DNA from: Quadrisphaera sp. RL12-1S
GTDB lineage: Bacteria; Actinomycetota; Actinomycetes; Actinomycetales; Quadrisphaeraceae
DNA: 64,000 nucleotides
Reading direction: 5' to 3'
NCBI RefSeq assembly: GCF_014270065.1
Contig: NZ_JACNME010000016.1
Span: forward strand, 1-64,000
How positions within the stretch are numbered: position 1 is the stretch's first letter; every line of letters begins with the position of its first letter. Positions 36,838 to 46,045 of the stretch are shown here, one piece after another. The notes beneath the pieces are model-generated. The model was not told the DNA's origin and did not search any database. It saw only the letters and a program-made list of their open reading frames with translations. The position numbers and the translations under genes were made by a program.

Positions 36838-37461
36838 TCAGAGCTCGCTCATGTCCCCGGTCCCGGGGACGCCGTCGACCAGCCCGTAGCGCAGGTGCAC
36901 CACCCCGCGCGGGCTGGTGGCCGGCGGCTGCAGCAGCGCGAGGCTCGTCGGCACCGCTCCCCCGGCGAAGACCGCCTTGCCCCGGCCCAGCACCAGCGGG
37001 TGCAGCCACAGGTCGACGACGTCGAAGAGCCGCTCGGCCAGCAGCGTCTGCACGAGGTCGAGGCTCCCGACCACCTTCACGTGCTCGTGCCTGTCGCGCA
37101 GCGCCCGCACCGCGGCGGGCAGGTCCGGGCCGAGCAGCTCCGAGCCCGCCCAGGACAGGTCCGGGGCGCCGCGGGAGGCGACGTGCTTGGGGATGCTGTT
37201 GAACAGCGCCGCGAAGCCGCCGCCCGAGGTGGCGTCGACGCGGGGCCAGTAGTCGGCGAAGATCTCGTACGTGCGGCGTCCGAGCAGGAGGGCGTCGACG
37301 CCCTCGTAGGCGGCGTCCACCTGGGCGCCGGAGACCTCGTCGACGAGCGGTGCCTGCCACCCGCCGAAGGCGAACCCGCCGTCGGGGTCCTCGTCGGGAC
37401 CGCCGGGCGCCTGCCCGACGAGGTCGAGGGTGGCGAAGAGCGCGATGCTGATGATGCCCAC
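36838..37461 (-). CDS. Dihydrofolate reductase-like (RibD C-terminal) protein
   Basis: Cytosolic NADPH-dependent reductase-fold protein, 207 residues. It opens GIISIALFATLDLVGQAPG, has LLLGRRTYEIFADYWP, the VVGSLDLVQTLLAERLFDVVDLWLHP stretch and VLGRGKAVFAGG, all typical of the standalone RibD_C/YyaP-YwjB-like family. These proteins are of uncertain substrate and are not necessarily in folate or flavin synthesis. GTG at 37461 with a weak GGGAG site; a longer GTG start at 37566 adds non-conserved residues. Confidence 0.8.
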   Translation of the reverse strand: MGIISIALFATLDLVGQAPGGPDEDPDGGFAFGGWQAPLVDEVSGAQVDAAYEGVDALLLGRRTYEIFADYWPRVDATSGGGFAALFNSIPKHVASRGAPDLSWAGSELLGPDLPAAVRALRDRHEHVKVVGSLDLVQTLLAERLFDVVDLWLHPLVLGRGKAVFAGGAVPTSLALLQPPATSPRGVVHLRYGLVDGVPGTGDMSEL

Positions 37462-37597
37462 GGCGGGCTCCCTGCTGCCGGTGGTGCGGTGCGGACGCCA
37501 GGTGGACCGGGCCGCTCCGCCGGACTCATCGGCGTGGCGCTGGACGAGGGGGTGCCGGCGCCCCACCGTCGTGACCCCCGACCCGCCGACCAGCGGC

Positions 37598-38398
37598 TCA
37601 GGCCAGGCGCACCAGCAGCTCGCCGTGCAGGAGCGCGATCCAGCCGTCGGGCGCCGCCGCCCAGCGGCGCCACGCCGCGGCGACGTCCTCCAGGTCCTCC
37701 CGGGTGGCCGCTCCGCTGGTCACGGCCTGCTCGGCGAAGGCGGACCGCGTGGCGCGCCCGGCCCAGGACGTGCCCCACCAGGCGCGCTCCTCGGCCGAGG
37801 CGTAGCACCAGGCCGACGCCGACGCCGTGACCCCCTCGACCAGGCCCGCCGCGCGCGCCCACGCGAGCAGGCGGCGCCCGGCGTCGGGCTCGCCGCCGTT
37901 GCCCCGGGCCACCCGGCCGTACAGGTCCAGCCAGGCGTCGAGCCCGGCGTCCGGCGGGTACCAGGTGGTGGCGGCGTAGTCGACGTCGCGCACGGCCAGC
38001 AGGCCGCCCGGTCGCAGCACGCGGACCGCCTCCCGCAGGGCGCGCACCGGGTCGGGCAGGTGCTGGAGCACCTGGTGGGCGTGGACGACGTCGAAGGACG
38101 CGTCCGGGAAGGGCAGCGCCAGGGCGTCGCCGACCACCCACTCCAGTGCCAGCCCGCGGCGCTCGGCCAGGGCGCCGGCTTCGTCCAGCACGCCCGCGGC
38201 GGCGTCGAGGCCGACCGCTCGGCCGGGCGCGACGCGCTCGGCGAGGTCGGCGGTGATGGTGCCCGGACCGCAGCCGAGGTCGAGCAGGTCCAGCCCGGGG
38301 CGCAGGTGCGCCAGCAGGTAGCCGCAGGAGTTCTCCGCGGTGCGCCAGCGGTGGGAGGCCAGGACGGGCTCGGCGTGTCCGTGGGTGTAGGCGGGCAT
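37598..38398 (-). CDS. Class I SAM-dependent methyltransferase
   Basis: Small-molecule methyltransferase (UbiE/Methyltransf_11 type), 266 residues. SAM-binding motif I is LLDLGCGPGTITADLA near residue 37; motif II acid in VGLDAAAG; motif IV VVHAHQVLQHLPDPV; motif V VLRPGGLLAVRDVDYA. The acceptor is unknown; the carotenoid genes upstream make a quinone or pigment substrate possible but this is speculation. ATG at 38398 precedes the conserved N-terminus; an in-frame upstream start at 38452 is less likely. Confidence 0.82.
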   Translation of the reverse strand: MPAYTHGHAEPVLASHRWRTAENSCGYLLAHLRPGLDLLDLGCGPGTITADLAERVAPGRAVGLDAAAGVLDEAGALAERRGLALEWVVGDALALPFPDASFDVVHAHQVLQHLPDPVRALREAVRVLRPGGLLAVRDVDYAATTWYPPDAGLDAWLDLYGRVARGNGGEPDAGRRLLAWARAAGLVEGVTASASAWCYASAEERAWWGTSWAGRATRSAFAEQAVTSGAATREDLEDVAAAWRRWAAAPDGWIALLHGELLVRLA

Positions 38399-38460
38399 GG
38401 GTCCACCCTGACAGGACGTCTCACATCCCGGTACCGACATCTCACCCGTCAAGACAGATC

Positions 38461-41316
38461 ATGCGGGGGCGACCTCCGACCGGGCGACCGGGGGCCACAC
38501 CCCTCAAGGTGAGGATCTTGGACGGCGATGAAGTCGACGTGCAGCAGAGCGCTCCCCCACGCCGTCGTCGCGGCACCTCCGCGGCCGCGGTGGCCGTCGC
38601 GCTCCTGCTCGTCTGGGCCGCGGCGTGGTGGCTCACCCGCGGCACGTCCGCCGCGGCCGCGGTCCCCGCGGTGGGCCTGCCCGTGCTGGCGTGCTGCGCG
38701 GCGGCGTCCAGCCTGCTCCGCTCGCGCAGGACCGCCGGTGTCGACAGGCACCTGTGGCGGTGGCTCGCGCTCACCTCCCTCGCGTGGGGGCTGACCACCA
38801 GCTCCTCCCTGGGACGGCCCTGGTCGCCGGGCGACGCGGACGCCCAGGCGGTCTCTCCGCTCACGCTCGTCCTCCTCCCCGTCACGGCGGTGCTCGCGGT
38901 GACGGCCCTCGCCCCGGTCCTGCGGCGGTCGGTCAGCCCGGCGAACCTGGTGCGGGACGGCGTCGACAACGCGCTGCTGACGGCCGTCGCCGCCAGCGTC
39001 CTCTGGTACGCGGTCCTCGCACCCGCAGCACCCGCAGCACCCACCGGCGCGGTCGGACCGGTCTCGACGGGGCAGGCAGCCGTCTTCACCGTCGAGCTGC
39101 TCCTCACGGTCTCCTTCGTCCACCTCGCGGCGCGCACGCACCGCCGGCACCCCGGGCTGGCGCTGGTCGCAGCCGGGGTGGTCGCCGTGGTGAGCGCCGA
39201 GGTCACGGCAGCCGTGATGGCGACCTCGGCCTGGTGGCCGGGCTACGACGTCCTGACCTGGAGCTGCGCCGTCATGGCGTGCGCCCTGCTGGCGGGAGCC
39301 GGCTCCGCGCTCCGCCGGGACGCCGCCGGCGCGCCCGACCTCGACCGTCCCGCGGCCGGGTCGGGCCTGGTGGCCTGCGCCGCGGCGCTCCTGGCGCTCG
39401 CGACGTCCGTGCCCGCCTCCCTCATCGGTCACGACGCGAGCGGCGTCGGGGCGTGGCTGCACCTCGCCGTGCTGTCGCTGCTGGTGGTGCGCGCCCTGCT
39501 CCTGGCGCACGACGGGAACCGGCTCACCCGCGACCTGGAGCAGCGGGTGAGCGCCCGCACGCAGGCGCTGGCCAGTGCGGAGCGCCGGTTCGCCTCCCTC
39601 GTCGTCCACAGCACCGACGCGGTCGCGGTGGTGGGTGTCGACGGGCGGTGTCGCTACGTGAGCCCCTCCTTCGAGCGCGTCTTCGGGGTCCGCCCCGACC
39701 AGCTGCTCGGCCGACCGCTGGACGCCCTGGTGACCGCGGGACCCGAGGCGGTCGACGCCCTCCACGACGCCCTGCGCTCCACCCTGCACGAGCCCGCGTC
39801 CCGCCAGGAGCTGAGGACGACGGCGCGGCACGTCAGCGGCCGGCCGCTCGTGCTGGACGTGACGCTGACCAACCTGGTCGACGACCCCGCGGTGCGCGGC
39901 GTCGTCGTCAACACCCACGACGTGACCGACGCGGTGCGCCTGGAGGAGGAGCTGAGCAGCCAGGCGTTCAGCGACGCCCTCACCGGCCTGCCCAACCGCG
40001 CCCTGTTCCGCGACCGCCTCGAGCACGCGCTGCGCAGCCGAGGAGCCCGCAGCGACGTCGAGGTCTGCTACCTCGACCTGGACGGGTTCAAGGCCGTCAA
40101 CGACACCCTCGGCCACGGGGCCGGCGACGAGCTGCTGGTGGCCGTGGCCGAGCGCCTGCGCACCGTCGTGCGCCAGGGCGACACCGTCGCGCGCCTGGGC
40201 GGCGACGAGTTCGCCGTCCTGCTCGACGAGGCCGCTGGGGAGCACGAGTCCGAGCGGCTGGCCCAGCGCCTGTGCGACGCCGTGCGCCGTCCCTTCACCG
40301 TGCGCGGCACGCAGGTGCACGTGGCCACGAGCGTCGGCCTGGCCAGCTCCGCGTCCACGGGTCCCGACGCGAGCCAGCTGCTGCGCAGCGCCGACCTGGC
40401 GATGTACCAGGCCAAGGGCCAGCGCCAGGGCGGGTACGCGCGCTACCACCCCCGCATGCACGAGCAGCTGGCCGAGCGGGTCCAGCTCGAGGCCGACCTG
40501 CACCGCGCCGTCGAGCACCAGCAGCTCCGCGTGGTCTACCAGCCCCTGGTCGACATGAGCACCGGTGGCGTCACCGGCGTCGAGGCCCTGGTCCGCTGGC
40601 ACCACCCCCAGCGCGGCGTCATCGCCCCCGTCACCTTCATCCCCCTGGCCGAGGCCACGGGCCTCATCGACGCCATCGGCGCCCACGTCCTGCGCGAGGC
40701 CTGCCAGCAGGTCTCCACCTGGCGCGCCGAGGTCCCCGGCGCCGAGACCATGCGCCTGTCGGTGAACCTGTCGGCCCACCAGCTTGACCACCCCGGCCTG
40801 CTCGCCGACGTCGTCGCGGTGCTCGACGAGACCGGCCTGCCCGCCACCTCCCTGGTGCTGGAGATCACCGAGAGCGCCCTGATCGACCAGCACGACGCCG
40901 CGCTGCAGACCCTGCACGCCCTGCGCGCCCTCGGCATCCGCCTGGCCATCGACGACTTCGGCACCGGCTACTCCTCCCTGAGCTACCTGCACCGCCTGCC
41001 CGTCGACATCCTCAAGATCGACAAGAGCTTCGTCGACCGTCTCAGCCACACCGGCGACGCCTCCCTGGTGGACGCCATCCTCGGCATGGCCGCCACGCTC
41101 GGACTCACCACCGTCGCCGAGGGCATCGAGCACGCCCACCAGCGCCACGCCCTCGCAGCCCAGGGCTGCGCCACCGGCCAGGGCTACCACTTCTCACCCC
41201 CCGTCGACGCCTCCGAGGTGCCCGACCTCATCACCACGGCGCTGGGCGCCGTCACCGGCGACCCAGCCGCCCCCCGCAGCCCCGTGCAGGGCCTGGCCGA
41301 GGAGGCGGCCCTGTGA
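38461..41316 (+). CDS. Membrane PAS-GGDEF-EAL protein (first of tandem pair)
   Basis: c-di-GMP turnover protein, up to 951 residues. The N-terminal half has about eight to nine hydrophobic segments (a membrane sensor region), followed by a PAS domain (RFASLVVHSTDAVAVVGVDG, about residue 378 on), a GGDEF domain with intact RLGGDEF near residue 578, and an EAL domain with VEALVRW near 706, LAIDDFGTGYSSLSYL and KIDKSF. Both catalytic motifs look intact. The start is uncertain: ATG 38461 lacks a clear ribosome site; in-frame GTG codons at 38509 and 38539 are alternatives. It overlaps the paralogue downstream by 4 bp. Confidence 0.88.
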   Translation: MRGRPPTGRPGATPLKVRILDGDEVDVQQSAPPRRRRGTSAAAVAVALLLVWAAAWWLTRGTSAAAAVPAVGLPVLACCAAASSLLRSRRTAGVDRHLWRWLALTSLAWGLTTSSSLGRPWSPGDADAQAVSPLTLVLLPVTAVLAVTALAPVLRRSVSPANLVRDGVDNALLTAVAASVLWYAVLAPAAPAAPTGAVGPVSTGQAAVFTVELLLTVSFVHLAARTHRRHPGLALVAAGVVAVVSAEVTAAVMATSAWWPGYDVLTWSCAVMACALLAGAGSALRRDAAGAPDLDRPAAGSGLVACAAALLALATSVPASLIGHDASGVGAWLHLAVLSLLVVRALLLAHDGNRLTRDLEQRVSARTQALASAERRFASLVVHSTDAVAVVGVDGRCRYVSPSFERVFGVRPDQLLGRPLDALVTAGPEAVDALHDALRSTLHEPASRQELRTTARHVSGRPLVLDVTLTNLVDDPAVRGVVVNTHDVTDAVRLEEELSSQAFSDALTGLPNRALFRDRLEHALRSRGARSDVEVCYLDLDGFKAVNDTLGHGAGDELLVAVAERLRTVVRQGDTVARLGGDEFAVLLDEAAGEHESERLAQRLCDAVRRPFTVRGTQVHVATSVGLASSASTGPDASQLLRSADLAMYQAKGQRQGGYARYHPRMHEQLAERVQLEADLHRAVEHQQLRVVYQPLVDMSTGGVTGVEALVRWHHPQRGVIAPVTFIPLAEATGLIDAIGAHVLREACQQVSTWRAEVPGAETMRLSVNLSAHQLDHPGLLADVVAVLDETGLPATSLVLEITESALIDQHDAALQTLHALRALGIRLAIDDFGTGYSSLSYLHRLPVDILKIDKSFVDRLSHTGDASLVDAILGMAATLGLTTVAEGIEHAHQRHALAAQGCATGQGYHFSPPVDASEVPDLITTALGAVTGDPAAPRSPVQGLAEEAAL

Positions 41317-44009
41317 GCAGCGACGTCCTCCTGACCGCGGCACCGGCAGCCACCGCCGTCGCCGTCGCCGTCGCCGCCCTGCGCCTGTCGCGCAGGCGCT
41401 CTGGTCCGCAGCGCTGCTTCTGGGTGCTGGTGGGCCCGTCAGCCGCCGCGTGGGCGCTCGCCGCGCTGCTGGGCAGGCTCCCGCACGTCGGCGACGCCTC
41501 CGGCGGGGTCGTCTCGCAGGTGGCCGGGCTGGGTGTGCTCGTCACCTTCCTGGCGTGGGCCGGGCTCGCGGTGACCGGCATCGCCAGGCTCACCACGGCG
41601 CACCAGACCCGCGGCAACGTCGTGCGCGACGTGCTCGACATCCTCCTGCTCATCACCGCCGGCCTCAGCGTGCTCTGGGCGCTCGTGCTGGCCCCGGCGT
41701 GGGACCGGGGCCAGGTCAGCGCCACCGCGTGGGTCACGGTCGTGGTCCTGGTGGTCGCCCTCGACGTCCCCCTGACCGCCTTCCACGCGCTCCTGCGCAG
41801 CCCCGAGCGCGCCCGCGGCGTGCGGTCGGCGCTCATCGGCCTCGGCGCGGTGAGCCTCGGCGACATCACCTCGGCCAGGAGCCTCCTGCTCGGCGGTGGT
41901 GGCGTCACGCCCCTGGCCGTCGCGCTGTGGGGGCTCGGCTGGGCGCTCGTGCTCACCGGCGTCCTCCTCGAGCACGGCCGCCGGCAGAGCCCCCCTGCCG
42001 GGGGCGGCCTCTCCAGAGGGACCGTCCAGGCGAACGGCGCCGCCGCGGTCACCGTGGTGACCACCGCCCTCGGCGTCCTCGTGGACGGTGGTCCCGGCGC
42101 CCCCGTGACCTTCTGGCTGAGCACCACCGCGCTCTTCCTGGTGGTCTGCCGCACGCTCCTCGAGCTGCGCCGCACCACCCACCTCCAGCGCCGGCTGGAG
42201 CTCAAGGTCGAGGAGCGCACCCGCGCCCTCGCCGACAGCCGCCACCGCTTCGCGGCGCTGGTGGCCCACAGCTCCGACCTGGTCATCGTCGTGGACGAGC
42301 AGCGGCGCCTCTCCTACGCCAACCCCGGCGCAGCGCGACTGCTGGGAGCCGTCCCCGGGTCCACGCTCGGGCGCCCGGCGGCGGAGCACCTGCACGACGA
42401 CGAGGGGCCCGGCCGCCCCCTGGACGCGCTGCGGTCCATGGTCGCGGCGGGGGTCGACCAGCTGGAGCTCCGCCTGGCCCTGCGCCACACCGACGGCCAC
42501 CGGGTGGAGGTGGACGCCGTGGTCACCAACCTGCTGGCCGACCCCGACGTGCAGGGCCTGGTCATCAACGCCCGCGACGTCACCGAGGCGCTGCGCCTGG
42601 AGCGCGAGCTCAGCGACCGGGCCTTCAGCGACGCCCTCACCGGCCTGCCCAACCGCGCCCTGTTCCGCGACCGCCTCGAGCACGCGCTGCTCAGCCGGGC
42701 CTCCCGCGGACCGGTCAAGGTCATGTACCTCGACCTGGACGGGTTCAAGGCCGTCAACGACACCCTCGGCCACGAGGCGGGCGACGAGCTGCTGGTGGCC
42801 GTGGCCGAGCGCCTGCGCACGGTGGTGCGCCAGGGCGACACCGTCGCGCGCCTGGGCGGCGACGAGTTCGCCGTCCTGCTCGACGAGGGGGTGCAGCCCG
42901 CTGAGGCGCTCGAGCTGGCCGACCGGCTGGTGCGGGCCCTGCGCGACCCGGTCACCGTCCGCGGCACGGAGGTCCACGTCGGCGTCAGCGTGGGACTGGC
43001 CAGCAGCCGCACCGCGGGCCGCACCGCCGAGGGGCTCATGATGGCCGCGGACACGGCCATGTACGAGGCCAAGGCGGCGGGCAAGGGGCGCTGCGCCGTC
43101 TACACCCCGCACATGCACGAGGCGCTCGCTGAGCGGGTGCAGCTCGAGGCGGACCTGCGCCGAGCCGTGGAGGAGGGCCAGTTCCGGGTGGCGTACCAGC
43201 CGCTGGTGGACATGGGCAGCGGATCGGTCTCCGGCGTGGAGGCCCTGGTCCGCTGGCACCATCCCGAGCGCGGCGTCGTGGGGCCGCTCACCTTCATCCC
43301 CCTGGCCGAGAGCACCGGCCTCATCGACGCCATCGGCGCCTACGTGCTCCGGGAGGCCTGCCAGCAGGTGGCCGTCTGGCGCGACAGCGTGCCCGGCGCC
43401 GAGACCATGCGCCTGTCGGTGAACCTGTCAGCCCACCAGCTCGGCGACCCCGGGCTGGTGGACCTGGTCACCGGCGTCCTGAGCGAGACCGGCCTGCCCG
43501 CCACCTCCCTGGTGCTGGAGATCACCGAGAGCGCCCTGGTCGACCAGCACGACGCCGCGCTGCAGACCCTGCACGCCCTGCGCGCCCTCGGCATCCGCCT
43601 GGCCATCGACGACTTCGGCACCGGCTACTCCTCCCTGAGCTACCTGCACCGCCTGCCCGTCGACATCCTCAAGATCGACAAGAGCTTCGTCGACCGTCTC
43701 AGCCACACCGGCGACCTCTCCCTGGTGGACGCCATCCTCGGCATGGCCGCCACGCTCGGACTCACCACCGTCGCCGAGGGCATCGAGCACGCCCACCAGC
43801 GCCACGCCCTCGCAGCCCAGGGCTGCGCCACCGGCCAGGGCTACCACTTCTCACCGCCCGTGGACCCCGAGCTCGTCCCCGAGCTGGTGGTGGCGGCCCT
43901 GCGGGCGCCCGCCCCCACCGAGACCGCTGAGGACGACGACGAGCGGGCCCGGCCGGGGGTGCCGGCGCCCCTGACGGGGTCGCCGGCTGAGGGCTCAGCG
44001 CTGGGCTGA
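41313..44009 (+). CDS. Membrane PAS-GGDEF-EAL protein (second of tandem pair)
   Basis: Paralogue of the preceding gene, 898 residues with the same layout: N-terminal membrane segments, PAS (RFAALVAHSSDLVIVVDEQ), GGDEF (RLGGDEF near residue 512), EAL (VEALVRW near 641). The C-terminal EDDDERARPGVPAP tail is extra. GTG at 41313 overlaps the first gene's stop, so both are likely translated together. The sensor halves are diverged while parts of the catalytic halves are almost identical at DNA level, showing duplication with later conversion. The 3' end overlaps the convergent phosphatidyltransferase gene by 15 bp. Confidence 0.88.
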   Translation: MSSDVLLTAAPAATAVAVAVAALRLSRRRSGPQRCFWVLVGPSAAAWALAALLGRLPHVGDASGGVVSQVAGLGVLVTFLAWAGLAVTGIARLTTAHQTRGNVVRDVLDILLLITAGLSVLWALVLAPAWDRGQVSATAWVTVVVLVVALDVPLTAFHALLRSPERARGVRSALIGLGAVSLGDITSARSLLLGGGGVTPLAVALWGLGWALVLTGVLLEHGRRQSPPAGGGLSRGTVQANGAAAVTVVTTALGVLVDGGPGAPVTFWLSTTALFLVVCRTLLELRRTTHLQRRLELKVEERTRALADSRHRFAALVAHSSDLVIVVDEQRRLSYANPGAARLLGAVPGSTLGRPAAEHLHDDEGPGRPLDALRSMVAAGVDQLELRLALRHTDGHRVEVDAVVTNLLADPDVQGLVINARDVTEALRLERELSDRAFSDALTGLPNRALFRDRLEHALLSRASRGPVKVMYLDLDGFKAVNDTLGHEAGDELLVAVAERLRTVVRQGDTVARLGGDEFAVLLDEGVQPAEALELADRLVRALRDPVTVRGTEVHVGVSVGLASSRTAGRTAEGLMMAADTAMYEAKAAGKGRCAVYTPHMHEALAERVQLEADLRRAVEEGQFRVAYQPLVDMGSGSVSGVEALVRWHHPERGVVGPLTFIPLAESTGLIDAIGAYVLREACQQVAVWRDSVPGAETMRLSVNLSAHQLGDPGLVDLVTGVLSETGLPATSLVLEITESALVDQHDAALQTLHALRALGIRLAIDDFGTGYSSLSYLHRLPVDILKIDKSFVDRLSHTGDLSLVDAILGMAATLGLTTVAEGIEHAHQRHALAAQGCATGQGYHFSPPVDPELVPELVVAALRAPAPTETAEDDDERARPGVPAPLTGSPAEGSALG

Positions 44010-44681
44010 CAACCGGCGGCGCACCGCCACGAGCAGCTGCACCAGGCCCACCAGGGCCGCAGCCGAGCCCGCCCAGGCGCCCACGCCCGCCCACGTGGCC
44101 GCGGCCTGCGGGTAGACCCCGCAGCCGAGCGCGAACATGGCCGCCACAGCCACCCGCGTGGGCCGCTCGGAGACCGTCACCGCCCCCGGACCGGTCATGC
44201 CCTCGGCCTGCGCGCGGGCGCGCGCGTACTCGTGCATCTGCCCCAGCCCGAGCGCCAGCAGCACGGGCAGCGCCGGCGCCCCCAGCAGCCACAGCGCGGC
44301 GAGGCCCGCCGCGTCGGCGGCCCGGTCGCACACCGCGTCGAGCACCGCGCCCCCGCGGGAGGCCGTGCCGCCGAGCACGGCCACGGCGCCGTCCAGCCCG
44401 TCCGCCAGGGCGGCCAGCGCCAGCAGCACCGGCACCGCGAGCGCCCAGCGACCGCCGACCTGCGCCTGCGCGGCGGCCGGCGCGACGGCAGCGAGCCCGA
44501 GCACGAGCCCCAGCACCGTGACGGCGGACGGTGGGACGCCGGCCGCGGCCAGCGGTGAGGCCGCCCGGCGCACGCCGTCGAGCCAGACGCGCACCAGGGG
44601 TGACGCCGACGTGCCGCCGTGAGCGGCCGACCAGCGCCGCAGGTGCTCCTCGCGGGTCACCCCCCGCGTCCCACCGGTCAC
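43995..44681 (-). CDS. CDP-alcohol phosphatidyltransferase-like membrane protein
   Basis: Membrane protein of 228 residues with six or so hydrophobic segments. The CDP-OH-P motif is visible as DGLDGAVAVLGGTASRGGAV followed by LDAVCD: the four Asp and the Gly are kept, but the Arg of the canonical D-x2-DG-x2-AR is replaced by Val. The family transfers phospho-alcohols from CDP-diacylglycerol or related donors; substrate unknown and activity uncertain. GTG at 44681 lies 7 nt after TAGGGT (minus strand), a leaderless-type start; divergent from crtE. Confidence 0.78.
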   Translation of the reverse strand: MTGGTRGVTREEHLRRWSAAHGGTSASPLVRVWLDGVRRAASPLAAAGVPPSAVTVLGLVLGLAAVAPAAAQAQVGGRWALAVPVLLALAALADGLDGAVAVLGGTASRGGAVLDAVCDRAADAAGLAALWLLGAPALPVLLALGLGQMHEYARARAQAEGMTGPGAVTVSERPTRVAVAAMFALGCGVYPQAAATWAGVGAWAGSAAALVGLVQLLVAVRRRLSAQR

Positions 44682-44766
44682 GGCAGCGACCCTACGACCG
44701 TGACGCACGTCCCTCCGGGGCGTCGCCCGACGGGCGCCGCGCCGATCGGCGCATAGGCTCCACCGG

Positions 44767-45990
44767 GTGAGTCCCGCCCACGTCCTGGACGCCGATGACC
44801 TGCGGGCCCGCGTGCAGACCGAGCTGGACGCCGTGCTGGCGGCCCAGGCGGCGGTGCTGGCCGACGTCAGCGACGACTGCGACGCCCTCGTGGCGGCGGT
44901 CGCGCGCCTGGTGGCGGGCGGCAAGCGGCTGCGCCCGGCGTTCTGCTGGTGGGGGTGGCGCGGCGCGGGCGGAGACCCGTCGGACGCCGCCGCGGGGGAC
45001 GCCGTCATCCGCGTGGCCACCGCCCTGGAGCTCTTCCAGGCGGCGGCGCTCATCCACGACGACGTCATGGACGCCTCCGACACGCGCCGCGGCATGCCCG
45101 CCACGCACCGGTACTTCGCGGGGATCCACACCGACCGCCGCTGGGACGGGGACGCCGACAGGTTCGGCGACGCCGGGGCGATCCTGTCCGGGGACCTGTG
45201 CCTGGCCTGGTCGGACGAGGTGTTCCGCAGCGCTGACCTGCCGGTGGACCGCCGCCGCGCCGCGGAGCTGGTCTTCGACCGGATGCGGACCCAGCTCATG
45301 GGCGGGCAGTACCTCGACATGCTGGCGCAGGCCGCGCCGCTGCGCCGGATCGCCGCCGCGGCGGTGAACAGCGGCAGCGCGGGGGGCTCGGCGGGCTCCC
45401 CCGCCCCCTCCCCGCGCCGCGACAGCGACGACGACGCCGAGGGCCCCGAGGAGGTGGCGCTGCGCCGCGCCGAGGCCGACGCGCTGCTCGAGCGGGCCCG
45501 CCGCGTCATCTGCTTCAAGAGCGCGAAGTACTCCGTGGAGCACCCGCTGCTGGTGGGCGCGGCCCTGGGCGGGGCCCCGGCCGAGCTCAGCGAGGCGTAC
45601 ACGTCCTACGGCCTGGCCCTGGGCGAGGCGTTCCAGCTGCGCGACGACGTCCTCGGCGTCTTCGGAGACCCGGCCCAGACGGGCAAGCCCGCCGGGGACG
45701 ACCTCCGAGAGGGCAAGCGGACGGTGCTCGTGGCCTGCACCCTCGGCGCCTCCAGCGCCGCCCAGGCCGACCTGCTGCACCGCCACCTCGGAGACCCCCA
45801 CCTCGACGCCGACGGCGTCGCGGCGCTCCGGCGCGTCATGGTCGAGACCGGCGCCCTGGCGCGGGTGGAGGACCTCATCGACGACGGCGTCCGCCGGGCC
45901 CGCGAGGCCCTGGCCGGCGCCCCGGTCGCGCCCGCGGCGCGCGAGGCGCTCGAGGCGCTCGTCGTCGCCGCCACGTCGCGCGCCGCGTGA
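44767..45990 (+). CDS. crtE: Polyprenyl (geranylgeranyl) diphosphate synthase
   Basis: Trans-isoprenyl diphosphate synthase of 407 residues supplying GGPP for phytoene. First Asp-rich motif HDDVMD near residue 97, GKRLRPAF near 56, second motif QLRDDVLGVFGD near 291. Between the motifs is an unusual Ser/Ala/Asp-rich insert (NSGSAGGSAGSPAP.. and RRDSDDDAEGPEE) not expected in the helical core. GTG at 44767 is 7 nt after TAGGCT. It is followed by crtI after 55 bp and then crtB. Chain length is inferred from the carotenoid context. Confidence 0.9.
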   Translation: MSPAHVLDADDLRARVQTELDAVLAAQAAVLADVSDDCDALVAAVARLVAGGKRLRPAFCWWGWRGAGGDPSDAAAGDAVIRVATALELFQAAALIHDDVMDASDTRRGMPATHRYFAGIHTDRRWDGDADRFGDAGAILSGDLCLAWSDEVFRSADLPVDRRRAAELVFDRMRTQLMGGQYLDMLAQAAPLRRIAAAAVNSGSAGGSAGSPAPSPRRDSDDDAEGPEEVALRRAEADALLERARRVICFKSAKYSVEHPLLVGAALGGAPAELSEAYTSYGLALGEAFQLRDDVLGVFGDPAQTGKPAGDDLREGKRTVLVACTLGASSAAQADLLHRHLGDPHLDADGVAALRRVMVETGALARVEDLIDDGVRRAREALAGAPVAPAAREALEALVVAATSRAA

Positions 45991-46045
45991 CGCTGCTCTG
46001 CTCCCCGGATCTCCCCGCGTCCAGCTCCAGCCCCGGAGGCTCCTC

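Noticed and set aside
38399-38460. c-di-GMP riboswitch upstream of the GGDEF-EAL genes
   Set aside because: The gap is only 62 bp and lacks the conserved riboswitch core; nothing comparable is visible.
38449-41190. Minus-strand 913-codon frame opposite the first GGDEF-EAL gene
   Set aside because: Composition is repetitive Gly/Val/Ala/His antisense sequence; a similar shadow occurs opposite the second copy at 41439-43262.
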